Shown piece by piece: positions 24,771-33,494 of a DNA stretch of 64,000 bases. The notes beneath the pieces are model-generated. The model made no database searches. It had not been told where the DNA came from and was given only the letters and a program-made list of their open reading frames with translations. The position numbers and the translations under genes were made by a program. The DNA is from JAXMAO01 sp046350375 (GTDB taxonomy: Bacteria > Planctomycetota > Phycisphaerae > UBA1845 > UTPLA1): the NCBI GenBank assembly GCA_046350375.1, contig JAXMAO010000008.1:62001-126000 (forward strand). The letters run 5' to 3'. How positions within the stretch are numbered: position 1 is the stretch's first letter; the number at the start of each line of letters is the position of its first letter.

Positions 24771-27700
24771 ATGATCCTCAAGAAGCTGATCCTGCACGGT
24801 TTCAAGAGCTTCGCCGACAAGACCGAGTTCGACTTTGAACCGGGCATCACCGGCATTGTCGGGCCGAACGGCTGCGGCAAGTCGAACGTGGTCGACGCCA
24901 TCAAGTGGGCGCTGGGTTCGCAATCGGCCAAGAGCCTGCGCGGGACGCAGATGCTCGACGTGGTCTTCAACGGCTCGGGGACGCGCAAGCCGTCGGGCAT
25001 GAGCCAGGTGGACCTGGTGTTCGACAACGCCGATCGGCGGCTGCCGCTGGATGCCGGCGAGGTGACCGTGTCGCGCCGGCTGTTCCGCTCGGGCGAGAGC
25101 GAATATCTCATCAACAAGCAGGTGGTGCGGCTGAAGGACGTGCGCGACCTGTTTCTCGACACCGGCATCGGCGTCGAGGCCTACAGCGTGATCGAGCAGG
25201 GGCGGGTCGACAGCCTGCTGCGCGCCAATCCGCTCGACCGGCGGCTGATCTTCGAAGAGGCGGCCGGCATCAGCAAGTACAAGGCCCGCAAGCGCGAGGC
25301 GCAGCGCCGCCTCGAGCGCGTCAACCAGAACCTGCTGCGGCTCCAGGACATCGTCGAAGAGCTGGAGCGCCGCCTGCGGTCGATCAAGGTGCAGGCCGGC
25401 AAGGCGCGCAGCTATCAACAGTATTCGCAGCGGCTGCGCGAGCTGCGCAGCGTGGCGTCGCTGGCGGAATATCACCGGCTGATCGAATCGCAGCAGGGGC
25501 TCGATCGCCGCGCGGCCGAATTGTCGGACAGCGTGACGCAGATGCGGACGCGCGAGTCGGAGCACGAGGCCCGCGCCAGCCAGGCCAACGTCGCGGTTCT
25601 GGAGCTGGAGCAGCAGATCACGACGGTCGACGGGCAGTTGCTGACGGCCCAGTCGCGCCTGACCGCGCTTGAGGAGCGGATCAGCGGCGCCCGGCTGCGA
25701 ATCGACGAGCAGATTGGATTCCAGGATCGCGGTCGCGTCCGGGCCGGCGACCTCGAGCAGCAGCTTTCAGCCGCGCGGCGCGAGCTGGACGCGCACGAAG
25801 AACAGCGGACGCAGCGCCTTGCGGAGCTGGCCGCCGCCGAGCAGGCCGTCGCCGGGCAGCAGTCGGCCGACCAGCGCGCCGCCGACGAGCTGGCGCGGCT
25901 GACCGCCGAGCTGGACGCGGAAAAGTCGGGCATTCTCGAGCTGGTCCGCCGGGCGAGCCAGCTTTCGGGCGAGATCACCCGGCTGGAGCTGCAGCGCGAG
26001 CACCTGGCGAGCGATCGCTCGCGCGTCGAGCAGCGCGGCGAGCAGATCACGCGCGAGCTGGCCGACCTGATGGGGCGACAGCGCGCGTTCGACGAGCGAC
26101 TGGTCGAAATCGACCGGCTGACCGCCGAGCAGAGCGAGCGGCTGGCCGCCACGCGGCAGCAGCGCGAGTCGCTGGCGACGCGCCGCGCCGCGCTGGCCGA
26201 CCAGCTGGCCGCCTCGAAGGAACATCGCAGCGCCCGGCAGTCGCGGCGCGAGGTGCTGGCCGAGCTCGATCGCCGGCGCGACGGGCTGCACCAGGCGGTG
26301 CGCGACATTCTCGCGCGGCGTGACGCGCAGTCGGGCGCGTTTGCCTACGTGCTCGGCCCGCTGGGCGAGCTGTTCGAGGCCGACTCGGACCACGCGCCCG
26401 TGGTCGAGGCGGCGCTGGGAGAGTTCGAGCAGATGCTGGTGGTGTCGCAGCGCGACGCGTTCCTGGCCGACCAGGCCGCGATCGAGGCGACGCAGGGGCG
26501 CGTGGCGGCGTTCTGCCTCGACTGCCTCGGTCCGGCGATTGCCGGGCCCGACCTGCGCGACCAGCCCGGCGTGGTCGCGGCGCTGATCGACTGGGTGCGC
26601 TTCCCGGCCGAGTGCGAGCGGCTGGCGCGGTTCCTGCTGGGGCGGGCCTACGTCGTGGACGACGTCGCCACGGCGCGGCGGCTGCTGAGCACGCTGGCGC
26701 CGACGACGCGCTTCGTCACGCGCGACGGCGTGGTGTGCGAGCCGGACGGACGCGTCGCCATCGGTGCCCGCGGCGCCGGCACGGGCACCATCAGCCGGCG
26801 CAGCGAGCTGCGCGACCTGGTGGGCGAGCTGGCGGCGGCCGACGAGCAGATCGACCGGCTGACGGCGGAGCTGAGCGCGGTCGATGCCGAAGCGGCGCAG
26901 ACCGTCGTGCGGCAGCGCGAGCTGGAGCAGGCGATCTCGGACGCGAAGGCGCGCCGCGCCGAGGCCGCCGCCCACGCGCAGGCGCTGGCGGCTGACGTGC
27001 AGCGGCTCTCGGCCGAGCAGCCGGGGCTGGCGCGCGAGGCGGCCGAGCTGGCGCAGCAGGCCCGCGAGGCGGAGATCTGCCAGCAGTCGAGCCGCGAGAC
27101 GATGAACGAATTGCAGGCGAACAACGCGCAGCGCGAGCGCACCGTGGCCGAGCTGACCGCGCGGATCGAGCAGGCCGCCGGGGCGCGGTCGCGGGCGGCC
27201 GAGCGGCGACCGCAGCGCGCGTCCGCGCGGGCGAGCTGGGGCAGCAGTGCGCGGCTGGCCGAGGCCCGCAAGCAGGCGCTGTCTGCCATCGCGGCGCAGG
27301 CGGCGCAGCTCGAGGCGGTGACCAGCGACGTCGAGGCCGCCCGCGAGCGCGTCGAGGAGCTGCAGCGGCAGATCAGCGACGACACGCAGGCGCTGGCCGA
27401 CCTGCGCGCCCAGACCGCTGCCCTGGCGGCCGAGGCCGCGCGGCTGCGCGAACAGCGCGACGAGCGGCGGCGCGAGATCGACGAGCACGGCGCGGCGCTG
27501 CGGGCTTTGCGAACGTCGCTGGCCGACGTCGAGGCGGCTTTGCACGCCGAGCAGATGCGACTGTCGGAGGTGCGCGTGCACCTGGAATCGCTGGTGGCCA
27601 GGGTGCGCGAGGAGATGAGCGTCGACCTGGCCGAGCAGTACGCCCGCTATGCGCCCGGCGAGACCGACGCGGCCGCGATCGAGGCCGAGATCGCCGAGCT

Positions 27701-28346
27701 GCGCGGCAAGATCGAGCGGCTGGGCAACGTAAACCTCGACGCCATCGGCGAGCAGGAAGAGCTCGAGCAGCGCCACGGCTTTCTCACACGGCAGCGCGAC
27801 GACCTGCGCGAAAGCGAGAAACAGCTGCTGGAGCTGATCGAGACGCTGAACCGCGAGTCGGTCGATCGGTTCGCCAAGACCTTCGCCGAGGTCCGCGAGC
27901 ATTTCGCGGCGCTGTTCAAGAAGCTGTTCGGCGGCGGCAAGGCCGACGTGTTTCTCGAAAACCCGGCCGACGTGCTCGAGTCGGGCATCGAGATCGTGGC
28001 GCGCCCGCCCGGCAAGGAGCTTCAGAGCATGACGCTGCTGTCGGGCGGCGAGAAGACCATGACGGCGATCGCGCTCTTGCTGGCGGTCTTCAAGACGCAT
28101 CCGTCGCCGTTTGCGATTCTGGACGAGGTGGACGCCGCGCTCGACGAGGCCAACAACCTGCGCTTCAATCACGTCATTCAGGAGTTCACCTCGGGCACGC
28201 AGTTCCTCATCATCACCCACAGCAAGCGCACCATGAGCATCGCCGACGTGCTCTACGGCGTCACGATGCAGGAGGCCGGCGTCAGCAAGCGCATCAGCGT
28301 GCGCTTCGACCGCGAGCAGCCGGCCGAGCGCCACGCGGTGGCGTAG
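24771..28346 (+). CDS. smc: chromosome segregation protein SMC
   Basis: SMC forms the condensin-like dimer that loops and organises the chromosome. The 1191-residue protein has the N-terminal Walker A GPNGCGKSN (31-39), a coiled coil, a hinge near residues 520-660 (FAYVLGPLGELFEADSDH onward), and a second coiled coil. The C-terminal signature LLSGGEKTMTAIALLLAVFK (Ser near 1091) is followed by the Walker B region FAILDEVDAALDEANN. The ATG at 24771 follows GGAGG; an upstream ATG at 24726 adds 15 basic residues. Between about 27205 and 27255 the frame reads as an atypical Arg/Ser stretch, while another frame reads RVRAGELGQQCA. This implies two compensating indels. Confidence 0.96.
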   Translation: MILKKLILHGFKSFADKTEFDFEPGITGIVGPNGCGKSNVVDAIKWALGSQSAKSLRGTQMLDVVFNGSGTRKPSGMSQVDLVFDNADRRLPLDAGEVTVSRRLFRSGESEYLINKQVVRLKDVRDLFLDTGIGVEAYSVIEQGRVDSLLRANPLDRRLIFEEAAGISKYKARKREAQRRLERVNQNLLRLQDIVEELERRLRSIKVQAGKARSYQQYSQRLRELRSVASLAEYHRLIESQQGLDRRAAELSDSVTQMRTRESEHEARASQANVAVLELEQQITTVDGQLLTAQSRLTALEERISGARLRIDEQIGFQDRGRVRAGDLEQQLSAARRELDAHEEQRTQRLAELAAAEQAVAGQQSADQRAADELARLTAELDAEKSGILELVRRASQLSGEITRLELQREHLASDRSRVEQRGEQITRELADLMGRQRAFDERLVEIDRLTAEQSERLAATRQQRESLATRRAALADQLAASKEHRSARQSRREVLAELDRRRDGLHQAVRDILARRDAQSGAFAYVLGPLGELFEADSDHAPVVEAALGEFEQMLVVSQRDAFLADQAAIEATQGRVAAFCLDCLGPAIAGPDLRDQPGVVAALIDWVRFPAECERLARFLLGRAYVVDDVATARRLLSTLAPTTRFVTRDGVVCEPDGRVAIGARGAGTGTISRRSELRDLVGELAAADEQIDRLTAELSAVDAEAAQTVVRQRELEQAISDAKARRAEAAAHAQALAADVQRLSAEQPGLAREAAELAQQAREAEICQQSSRETMNELQANNAQRERTVAELTARIEQAAGARSRAAERRPQRASARASWGSSARLAEARKQALSAIAAQAAQLEAVTSDVEAARERVEELQRQISDDTQALADLRAQTAALAAEAARLREQRDERRREIDEHGAALRALRTSLADVEAALHAEQMRLSEVRVHLESLVARVREEMSVDLAEQYARYAPGETDAAAIEAEIAELRGKIERLGNVNLDAIGEQEELEQRHGFLTRQRDDLRESEKQLLELIETLNRESVDRFAKTFAEVREHFAALFKKLFGGGKADVFLENPADVLESGIEIVARPPGKELQSMTLLSGGEKTMTAIALLLAVFKTHPSPFAILDEVDAALDEANNLRFNHVIQEFTSGTQFLIITHSKRTMSIADVLYGVTMQEAGVSKRISVRFDREQPAERHAVA

Positions 28347-28430
28347 CGCATCGGTCGACGCGCCCAGGCGCGCGTGGCTGTGCGGGTCGAGTCGTCGCAG
28401 GCGGTCCGGAGAGGCCGGGGCCGATCCACG

Positions 28431-30488
28431 CTAGCCGGCGAGCAGCCGCTCCACGAAAGACTGAACGTCCCGGCCGTCGACGGCGCCATCTCCGTTCACA
28501 TCCGCGATGCACGACGACGGCGCCTGCAAGAGAGACGTCACGAACACCGGAATCTCTGCGATCGTAACGTGGCCGTCGGCGTCATAGTCGCCCGTGAAGC
28601 AGTCGATCGATACGCCGTAGGCCCACGTGCACTGACAATACGGGCAGTTGTCGTAGGCGCTTCCGCCGAAGAGCAGTGTCCCGGCCTGCGCGAGCTGGTA
28701 GGTCATGGCATGGTCTTGACGAGCCGTTGGAGCAACACTGTCAAAGCTCTGCGTCCACGCGGTGCCGTTCCACTCCCACGTTTCGTTACTGAGAGCACCG
28801 GTGTTTCCCCCAAACATGACGGTGACCCTGCGCCGCGGGTCATAGGTCATTGCCAAGCCGGACCGGGCAGACGGGCCGGAGGATGATCGCAGCGTCCAGA
28901 CTGCTCCGTTCCACTCCCAGGTCTCCCCGCTGAGACCGGCTGCCGTGGAGCCACCGAAGAGCACTGTCACGCCGCGGGCAGAATCGTACGCCATGCCGTG
29001 TCCCTGTCGTGGCGAGGGGCCGCTCTCAGACTTCAATGTCCAGCCGCCTGCGACAAGCTCCCACGTGTCGCCCATCCTCCCGCCGCTGGTGCGCCCGCCG
29101 AACATCACCGCTACGTGCCGCGCAGAGTCATAGACCATCGCATGGGAATGACGCGCCGCCGGGCCGACCGCGATCTCGCTCAGTGCCGATGCGTACCATG
29201 TAGTTCCGTCCCATCCGAGGAGCTGGCTGGTGTCTGCGTTGATCGAGTCAAGGTAACCGCCAAACATCAGCGTCACGCGCCGGTCAGAGTCGTATGCCAT
29301 CGCGTGGAAACTCCGCGGCTCGAGCGTTTCGGTCTGCCGCGCCACCCACAGGTTTCCATTGAACTCCCACGTCTCGGCGCTCTGCCGGTTGGTGTAGAGG
29401 ACGCGCCCGCCAAACAGCACCGACACGCCGCGGTACGAGTCGTACGCCATCGCGAGCTCGGAGCGCGACCAGGGTGCATACTCAAGCTGATACGGACCGG
29501 TGGCGGCGAGACAGTTCCAGGTCCCCTCGTTCAGCTCCCACGTCTCGTCATCCCAGAAGATGTGCTCTTCTCCGCCGAACACGACTAGGACGTCTCGGAC
29601 GTTGTCGTACGCGGCCGCATGCTGCGAGCGACCGACAGCAAGCGAATAAGGCGGTGACGGACGCAACGACCATTCCGATCCGTTCCACTCCCAGCTGTCA
29701 TAGGTCAAAACGGCCGTCGAACGGCATTCTCCGCCAATCAGCACCGTCACTCCGTTGCGGCTGTCGAATACCAGTGAATGAAATAACCGGGCCGCGGGTC
29801 CTTCGGTCGCACGCAGATTCCACGTCTGCGTGCTGCTGTCCCATTCCCACGTCTCGCTCAGGCAGTCGCCCGCCAACGTGCCGCCGCCAAACAGCACGGC
29901 GACATTGCGCAACGTGTCGTACGCCATACGGGACCACATTCGCGGCGCCGGGCCCGTTGTGGATCGCAGCGTCCAGGTCGCCCCGTCCCATTCCCAGGTC
30001 TGTCCCTGTGACTCGGAGAACATCAGGATGACACCGCGAAGCCTGTCGAACACCATCGGCCCCGCGGCCGGCGCGCTGGCACTGCGCAGCGACCAGGCGA
30101 TTCCGTCCCACTCCCACGTCTCGTTCGCATTGCCCGCCACCGTAACGTGGCGTTGCGAATCGTACGCCAGCGCGAAGGCACCCGGCGGGCCGCCGTTCGC
30201 TCGCCAGTGCCAGCGGCTGCCGTTCCATTCCCACGTGTCCAGCGGCAGATTTCCGCCCGCGTGCGCGCCGCACAGAACCGCGACGCCACGAGCCTCATCG
30301 AATGTCATGTTGGCGCGGCCCTGCGGCCACGGAATGAACGAACTCCATCCGAACTGTTCCGCACGTGCTCCGGCCGACGACCAGAGCGCAGACAGCAATG
30401 CGGCGACCAGAAGAACTCCGATGGATCGTTGCGGCCGTCGCCGCGTGGGGGGGTCCGCCGCGCCGCGTCCGGTGACGATAGTCTTCAT
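28431..30488 (-). CDS. secreted kelch-repeat protein with dockerin-like C-terminus
   Basis: The 685-residue protein has a signal peptide (QRSIGVLLVAALLSALWSSA). About ten to eleven kelch-like repeats of roughly 55 residues follow, each with M/L-AYDS.R.V.VLFGG then ETWEWNG..W, for example MAYDSARGVTVLFGGST and ETWEWNGAVWTLRSSSG. They should form one or two beta-propellers. It ends with FTGDYDADGHVTIAEIPVFV and DVNGDGAVDGRDVQSFVERL, a dockerin-like pair. The ATG at 30488 follows GGAGG by six bases. It is probably exported and may mediate protein or sugar binding. G+C is lower than in the core genes. Confidence 0.85.
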   Translation of the reverse strand: MKTIVTGRGAADPPTRRRPQRSIGVLLVAALLSALWSSAGARAEQFGWSSFIPWPQGRANMTFDEARGVAVLCGAHAGGNLPLDTWEWNGSRWHWRANGGPPGAFALAYDSQRHVTVAGNANETWEWDGIAWSLRSASAPAAGPMVFDRLRGVILMFSESQGQTWEWDGATWTLRSTTGPAPRMWSRMAYDTLRNVAVLFGGGTLAGDCLSETWEWDSSTQTWNLRATEGPAARLFHSLVFDSRNGVTVLIGGECRSTAVLTYDSWEWNGSEWSLRPSPPYSLAVGRSQHAAAYDNVRDVLVVFGGEEHIFWDDETWELNEGTWNCLAATGPYQLEYAPWSRSELAMAYDSYRGVSVLFGGRVLYTNRQSAETWEFNGNLWVARQTETLEPRSFHAMAYDSDRRVTLMFGGYLDSINADTSQLLGWDGTTWYASALSEIAVGPAARHSHAMVYDSARHVAVMFGGRTSGGRMGDTWELVAGGWTLKSESGPSPRQGHGMAYDSARGVTVLFGGSTAAGLSGETWEWNGAVWTLRSSSGPSARSGLAMTYDPRRRVTVMFGGNTGALSNETWEWNGTAWTQSFDSVAPTARQDHAMTYQLAQAGTLLFGGSAYDNCPYCQCTWAYGVSIDCFTGDYDADGHVTIAEIPVFVTSLLQAPSSCIADVNGDGAVDGRDVQSFVERLLAG

Positions 30489-30608
30489 GGAATGCCTCCG
30501 TTTCGAACTGCGATGGCGGGCCCGGACCGGAGCGCGCTTCCCCGACGAGGCTCGCCACGCGCCAGGCTCACTCCCGTTCCGGGTCGACGAGGCCGGCGCC
30601 TTGCCGCC

Positions 30609-30803
30609 TCAGACATGAAGCCGACGGCCGGTCGGTCGGGCTCGGAGGACGTCTTGATCGGCGAACGAAATGATGCCAATCGGCTTGGGTAGCGTCCGCC
30701 AATCGGCGTCCCTGCACCAATGGAATTTTAGTTCCGCGAAACGGCGTTGCGTGATGACAGCGATCTTCGGTGACACGGAAGTAATTCGGTTCGGTGCCAG
30801 CAC
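30609..30803 (-). CDS. possible 64-residue ORF at the 3' edge of the Cas12b-like fragment
   Basis: A GTG at 30803 opens a frame with balanced composition (RRFAELKFHWCRDADWRTLP, KPIGIISFADQDVLRARPTG). It overlaps the last 76 bases of the Cas12b-like gene in another frame. It may be a small gene, or the coding continuation after a frameshift or rearrangement. No family is recognised and no ribosome-binding site is seen. Confidence 0.2.
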   Translation of the reverse strand: MLAPNRITSVSPKIAVITQRRFAELKFHWCRDADWRTLPKPIGIISFADQDVLRARPTGRRLHV

Positions 30804-32407
30804 TGATTTGGTGCGGGATGGGGAGTCAGCCGGTTGCACAGCGTGCAGCTTCGCGCCGCACAGGCCGCCTGCGTCGTGGGCGGGTTTGTGGCCGCCAACG
30901 CGATGCGGTCGATCGGCACGCCGAAGGCGTCGAAGTGCTGCAAGACGATGTTGCCGGCCGAATCGACCGCGCACGTGACCAGCCCTTCGGGAAGCTTCTT
31001 CGCCTTTCGTTTCTTGCCTGTCTTTGTGATTTCTCCCGTCTCCGACCAGTGGATGGCGCGGGCGCGCTCGGTGATCGGCAGATCGTCAATCGTGCAGGCG
31101 AATACCAGGTATGGCGTCGCTGATTTCAAGGACCCGTTTGGATTCAGGCGAATGTCGTGCAGAATGAGTCTTGCACCGCTGATCTGGGCTGGGCGATGAA
31201 TGCCGCCGAGCTGGGTGTCCGTGAAGAAGAAAGACTTCTTGATCTTCGGTTGACCCTTCTTCCTGCCCTTTCCGAAGCTGGTCGTTTCGGTCCGCTCGGA
31301 GAATTGCGCCATCCTTGGATCGGAACGGAACCGAACGAGTTTCCACCTGTGAGGCCACTTATCACCCTCGCGTTCGCCCGCGAGCAGGCAGAGTGCAACC
31401 GAGCCGAACTCATCGCGGCTCTTGGGCAAGCTCAGCGCGCGATAGCCCTTCGGGCTCGTCTGTGGGGCGTTGAACAGCGCCCAGCGCGGGTGCAGGACCG
31501 GATGTGGCATCGTGAAGGTCGGACGGTGCTCGAAACCGTCTGGATTCTTCTTTGACTTGCGACGGCGGACAAACTCGCGCTCGTAGAAGCCGTGCAGGCG
31601 GTCAAGGGCCGCAAGTTCCGAATTGGCCTTCCAAAATTCTTCCGCTTCGACTGTCCGCCGCTTCGACGGCTTGGCCCTCGCGATGCGGGCCTGCGCCCCG
31701 GCGTCCAGCGGATGCACGACAGCGGCGCCGCCGCGCCACGCGGCAAGGTCGGGGTTGTCGCGAAGCCAGTTCAGATAAAGGTGCCAGCGTTCGCGGCGCT
31801 TGCCTATCTTGCCGCCGACCGACTGCTCGAAAGCGTCGAAGCGCTTGCGAAGTGCGAGGTATTTCTTATTCTCATCTTTCGCTTCCCACGCCGCCTTCTT
31901 TTTCAGCCATTCCGCATGCTCTTTCTGCCAGTTCTGAACCAGCTCGTCATGCCCGCTCATGTAAGCAACGGCGTCGCGTATGAGCGGCTGAAACAGCGAG
32001 TCCGGCAATCCGTCGCGCTCGCGTTCCTTTTCATAGGCGAGCGATCCCCCACAGGAGAGCTTTGCAGCTTCGTTGGCCCAACCGTCGCCGGTGATTTCAA
32101 CATCGGCGCCGACCGAGTTGCGAACTTTGGCCCTCATCTTGACGGCCGTAGAAGGTCTCCAGTCTCTGATGCTGACGCTGTTCAAGAGGTAGGTCGCGTC
32201 CTTGGAATCGCGTGCCAGTACAAAGCGGGCAACGCGCTCATAAAGGGCGCGCTGCTCAGAAGTCGCGCCGAGTTGCCCGCGACGCCTCGCAAAGAGTTTG
32301 GTGATCAGGCTCGGAAGGCGCTCGTTGAAGACGCGGTGAGTGCGCCAGAGCGCGAGCAGTGTCTCGCGGCCGCACTCGATTCGAGCTCGGATTGCACGCA
32401 CGCCCAC
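30728..32407 (-). CDS. Cas12b-like (type V-B) effector, N-terminal half only
   Basis: The 559-residue product looks like the first half of Cas12b/C2c1. It opens MGVRAIRARIECGRETLLAL followed by WRTHRVFNERLPS, which fits the WED-I/REC1 start of known Cas12b. A long helical, Lys/Arg-rich REC-like part follows, then RPTFTMPHPVLHPRWALFN and GGIHRPAQISGARLIL as in WED-II. The RuvC-I beginning is LVTCAVD, whose Asp (about 482) corresponds by motif to the first catalytic Asp. Full effectors have 1100-1500 residues; here RuvC-II, Nuc and RuvC-III are missing and the last 75 residues diverge. GTG 32407 is preferred to TTG 32446. No cas1/2/4 or array is nearby. Homology is recalled from motifs and has not been checked by search. 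Confidence 0.7.
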   Translation of the reverse strand: MGVRAIRARIECGRETLLALWRTHRVFNERLPSLITKLFARRRGQLGATSEQRALYERVARFVLARDSKDATYLLNSVSIRDWRPSTAVKMRAKVRNSVGADVEITGDGWANEAAKLSCGGSLAYEKERERDGLPDSLFQPLIRDAVAYMSGHDELVQNWQKEHAEWLKKKAAWEAKDENKKYLALRKRFDAFEQSVGGKIGKRRERWHLYLNWLRDNPDLAAWRGGAAVVHPLDAGAQARIARAKPSKRRTVEAEEFWKANSELAALDRLHGFYEREFVRRRKSKKNPDGFEHRPTFTMPHPVLHPRWALFNAPQTSPKGYRALSLPKSRDEFGSVALCLLAGEREGDKWPHRWKLVRFRSDPRMAQFSERTETTSFGKGRKKGQPKIKKSFFFTDTQLGGIHRPAQISGARLILHDIRLNPNGSLKSATPYLVFACTIDDLPITERARAIHWSETGEITKTGKKRKAKKLPEGLVTCAVDSAGNIVLQHFDAFGVPIDRIALAATNPPTTQAACAARSCTLCNRLTPHPAPNQCWHRTELLPCHRRSLSSRNAVSRN

Positions 32408-32452
32408 TGGGATGGCCTCTGGTCTCGCACCAGCGGAAGGCGTCAAGTGACC

Positions 32453-32458
32453 ATCATA
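32453..32458 (-). promoter_or_regulatory. possible extended -10 of the Cas12b-like gene
   Basis: Minus strand TGGTATGAT, an extended -10 (TGn plus TATGAT). The -35 is weak. The predicted start of transcription near 32446 would favour the GTG start at 32407. Confidence 0.35.
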
Positions 32459-32515
32459 CCAGCGTCTCGTACGGGCAAACTCTCCCCGAGCACCGTCGCC
32501 GCCTCGCGTGCCAGC

Positions 32516-32544
32516 TTGACGGCGCCGCGGCCGGGCGAGATCAT
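32516..32544 (+). promoter_or_regulatory. promoter of tRNA-Leu
   Basis: TTGACG (32516-32521), 17-base spacer, GATCAT (32539-32544), about 30 bases upstream of the tRNA. Confidence 0.5.
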
Positions 32545-32572
32545 CAATCCCGATCGATTTCAGGCGATTCCA

Positions 32573-32656
32573 GCCGAAGTGGCGGAACTGGCAGACGCAG
32601 CGGATTCAAAATCCGCCGCCCGCAAGGGCTTGAGGGTTCGAGTCCCTCCTTCGGCA
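32573..32656 (+). tRNA. tRNA-Leu (anticodon CAA)
   Basis: The 84-base cloverleaf has acceptor arms GCCGAAG/CTTCGGC and discriminator A. The D arm region is TGGCGGAACTGGCAGACGCA and the anticodon stem is GCGGA/TCCGC around TTCAAAA. A long variable arm, as expected for a class II tRNA, is present, and the T arm is GAGGGTTCGAGTCCCTC. The CCA end is not encoded. The anticodon CAA reads UUG leucine codons. No terminator is obvious. It lies about 165 bases from the Cas12b-like gene, transcribed away from it. Confidence 0.95.
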
Positions 32657-32755
32657 AGTTCACATCACGAGTCCCCAGTGGGCCACGATCGCCGCCGGCA
32701 GCCACGCCGCAGGATTGCGATCCGCCGCGACAATACGCCGCGCGCCCGCGCCGCG

Positions 32756-33451
32756 TCAGCCGTCCGCTCGGCGCCGCGCGACGAGCAGCCCCTGGTGCAT
32801 CGGCAGGATCACCGCGTCGAACCGAGCGTCGGCCGCCACCTGGCGATTGAATCGATCGACGGCGTCGCGATCGGCCCGGCCGGCCGCGTCGGCGGCGGCG
32901 TCGATCCACCACGAGTTGGAACCGAGCGCGTTGTGCGCGGTGAAGATGCCGCCGGGCCGAATCAGCGGTGCGGCGCAGCGGAAGTAGAGCGGATAGTCCG
33001 TCTTGATCGCATCGACGAATACAATATCGAACGACGCCGGGCCGAACTGCCCGGTCAACTTCTGAAACTCGGCCTCGCTGGCGGCTGTGCGACGCAGTTC
33101 CACGCGCCCCGCCAGCCCAAGCTCGCCGAAAACCGCCTCCGCAACGTCGGCATGCCGGGCGTTCGGCTCGAAGGTGATCAGCCGGCCGTCGGGCGACAGG
33201 CCGCGGGCGATCCAGCATGCGGAGTAGCCGGCCAGCGTGCCCAGCTCGAGCGCCCGCGCCGCGCCGCGCCCGCCGTTCGTCAGGCCCGCGAGCATCATCA
33301 ACACCCTGCCGGTGTCGGACGAGACCGCGATCGACGGCAGTCCGCCGGCCGCGGCGCGCCGCGCGACGACTTCTTCGAGCGCGCCGGACGGCGCGAACAA
33401 TTCGCGGATGTAGCGTTCCGAGTGGTCCCAGCGGGCGGGCGTCATTTCCAC
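32756..33451 (-). CDS. class I SAM-dependent O-methyltransferase (CCoAOMT-like)
   Basis: The 231-residue protein has the SAM-binding motif ARALELGTLAGYSACWIAR, an acidic loop RLITFEPNARHADVAEAVF and the motif SFDIVFVDAIKTDYPLYF with the metal-binding Asp typical of caffeoyl-CoA O-methyltransferase-like enzymes. IRPGGIFTAHNAL is the post-IV strand. A GTG at 33451 five bases after GGAGGTG is the likely start; an ATG two codons later is possible. The acceptor is unknown. It lies 44 bases downstream of a second methyltransferase gene in the same direction, so the two probably form an operon. Confidence 0.85.
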   Translation of the reverse strand: MEMTPARWDHSERYIRELFAPSGALEEVVARRAAAGGLPSIAVSSDTGRVLMMLAGLTNGGRGAARALELGTLAGYSACWIARGLSPDGRLITFEPNARHADVAEAVFGELGLAGRVELRRTAASEAEFQKLTGQFGPASFDIVFVDAIKTDYPLYFRCAAPLIRPGGIFTAHNALGSNSWWIDAAADAAGRADRDAVDRFNRQVAADARFDAVILPMHQGLLVARRRADG

Positions 33452-33494
33452 GATTTCACCTCCACCGCACGGCCGTCGCCGCGCCGTTCGCGCG

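Noticed and set aside
32573..32656. tRNA-Leu as an attachment site with a duplicated 3' end
   Set aside because: No second copy of the tRNA 3' sequence and no integrase gene was found in the window.
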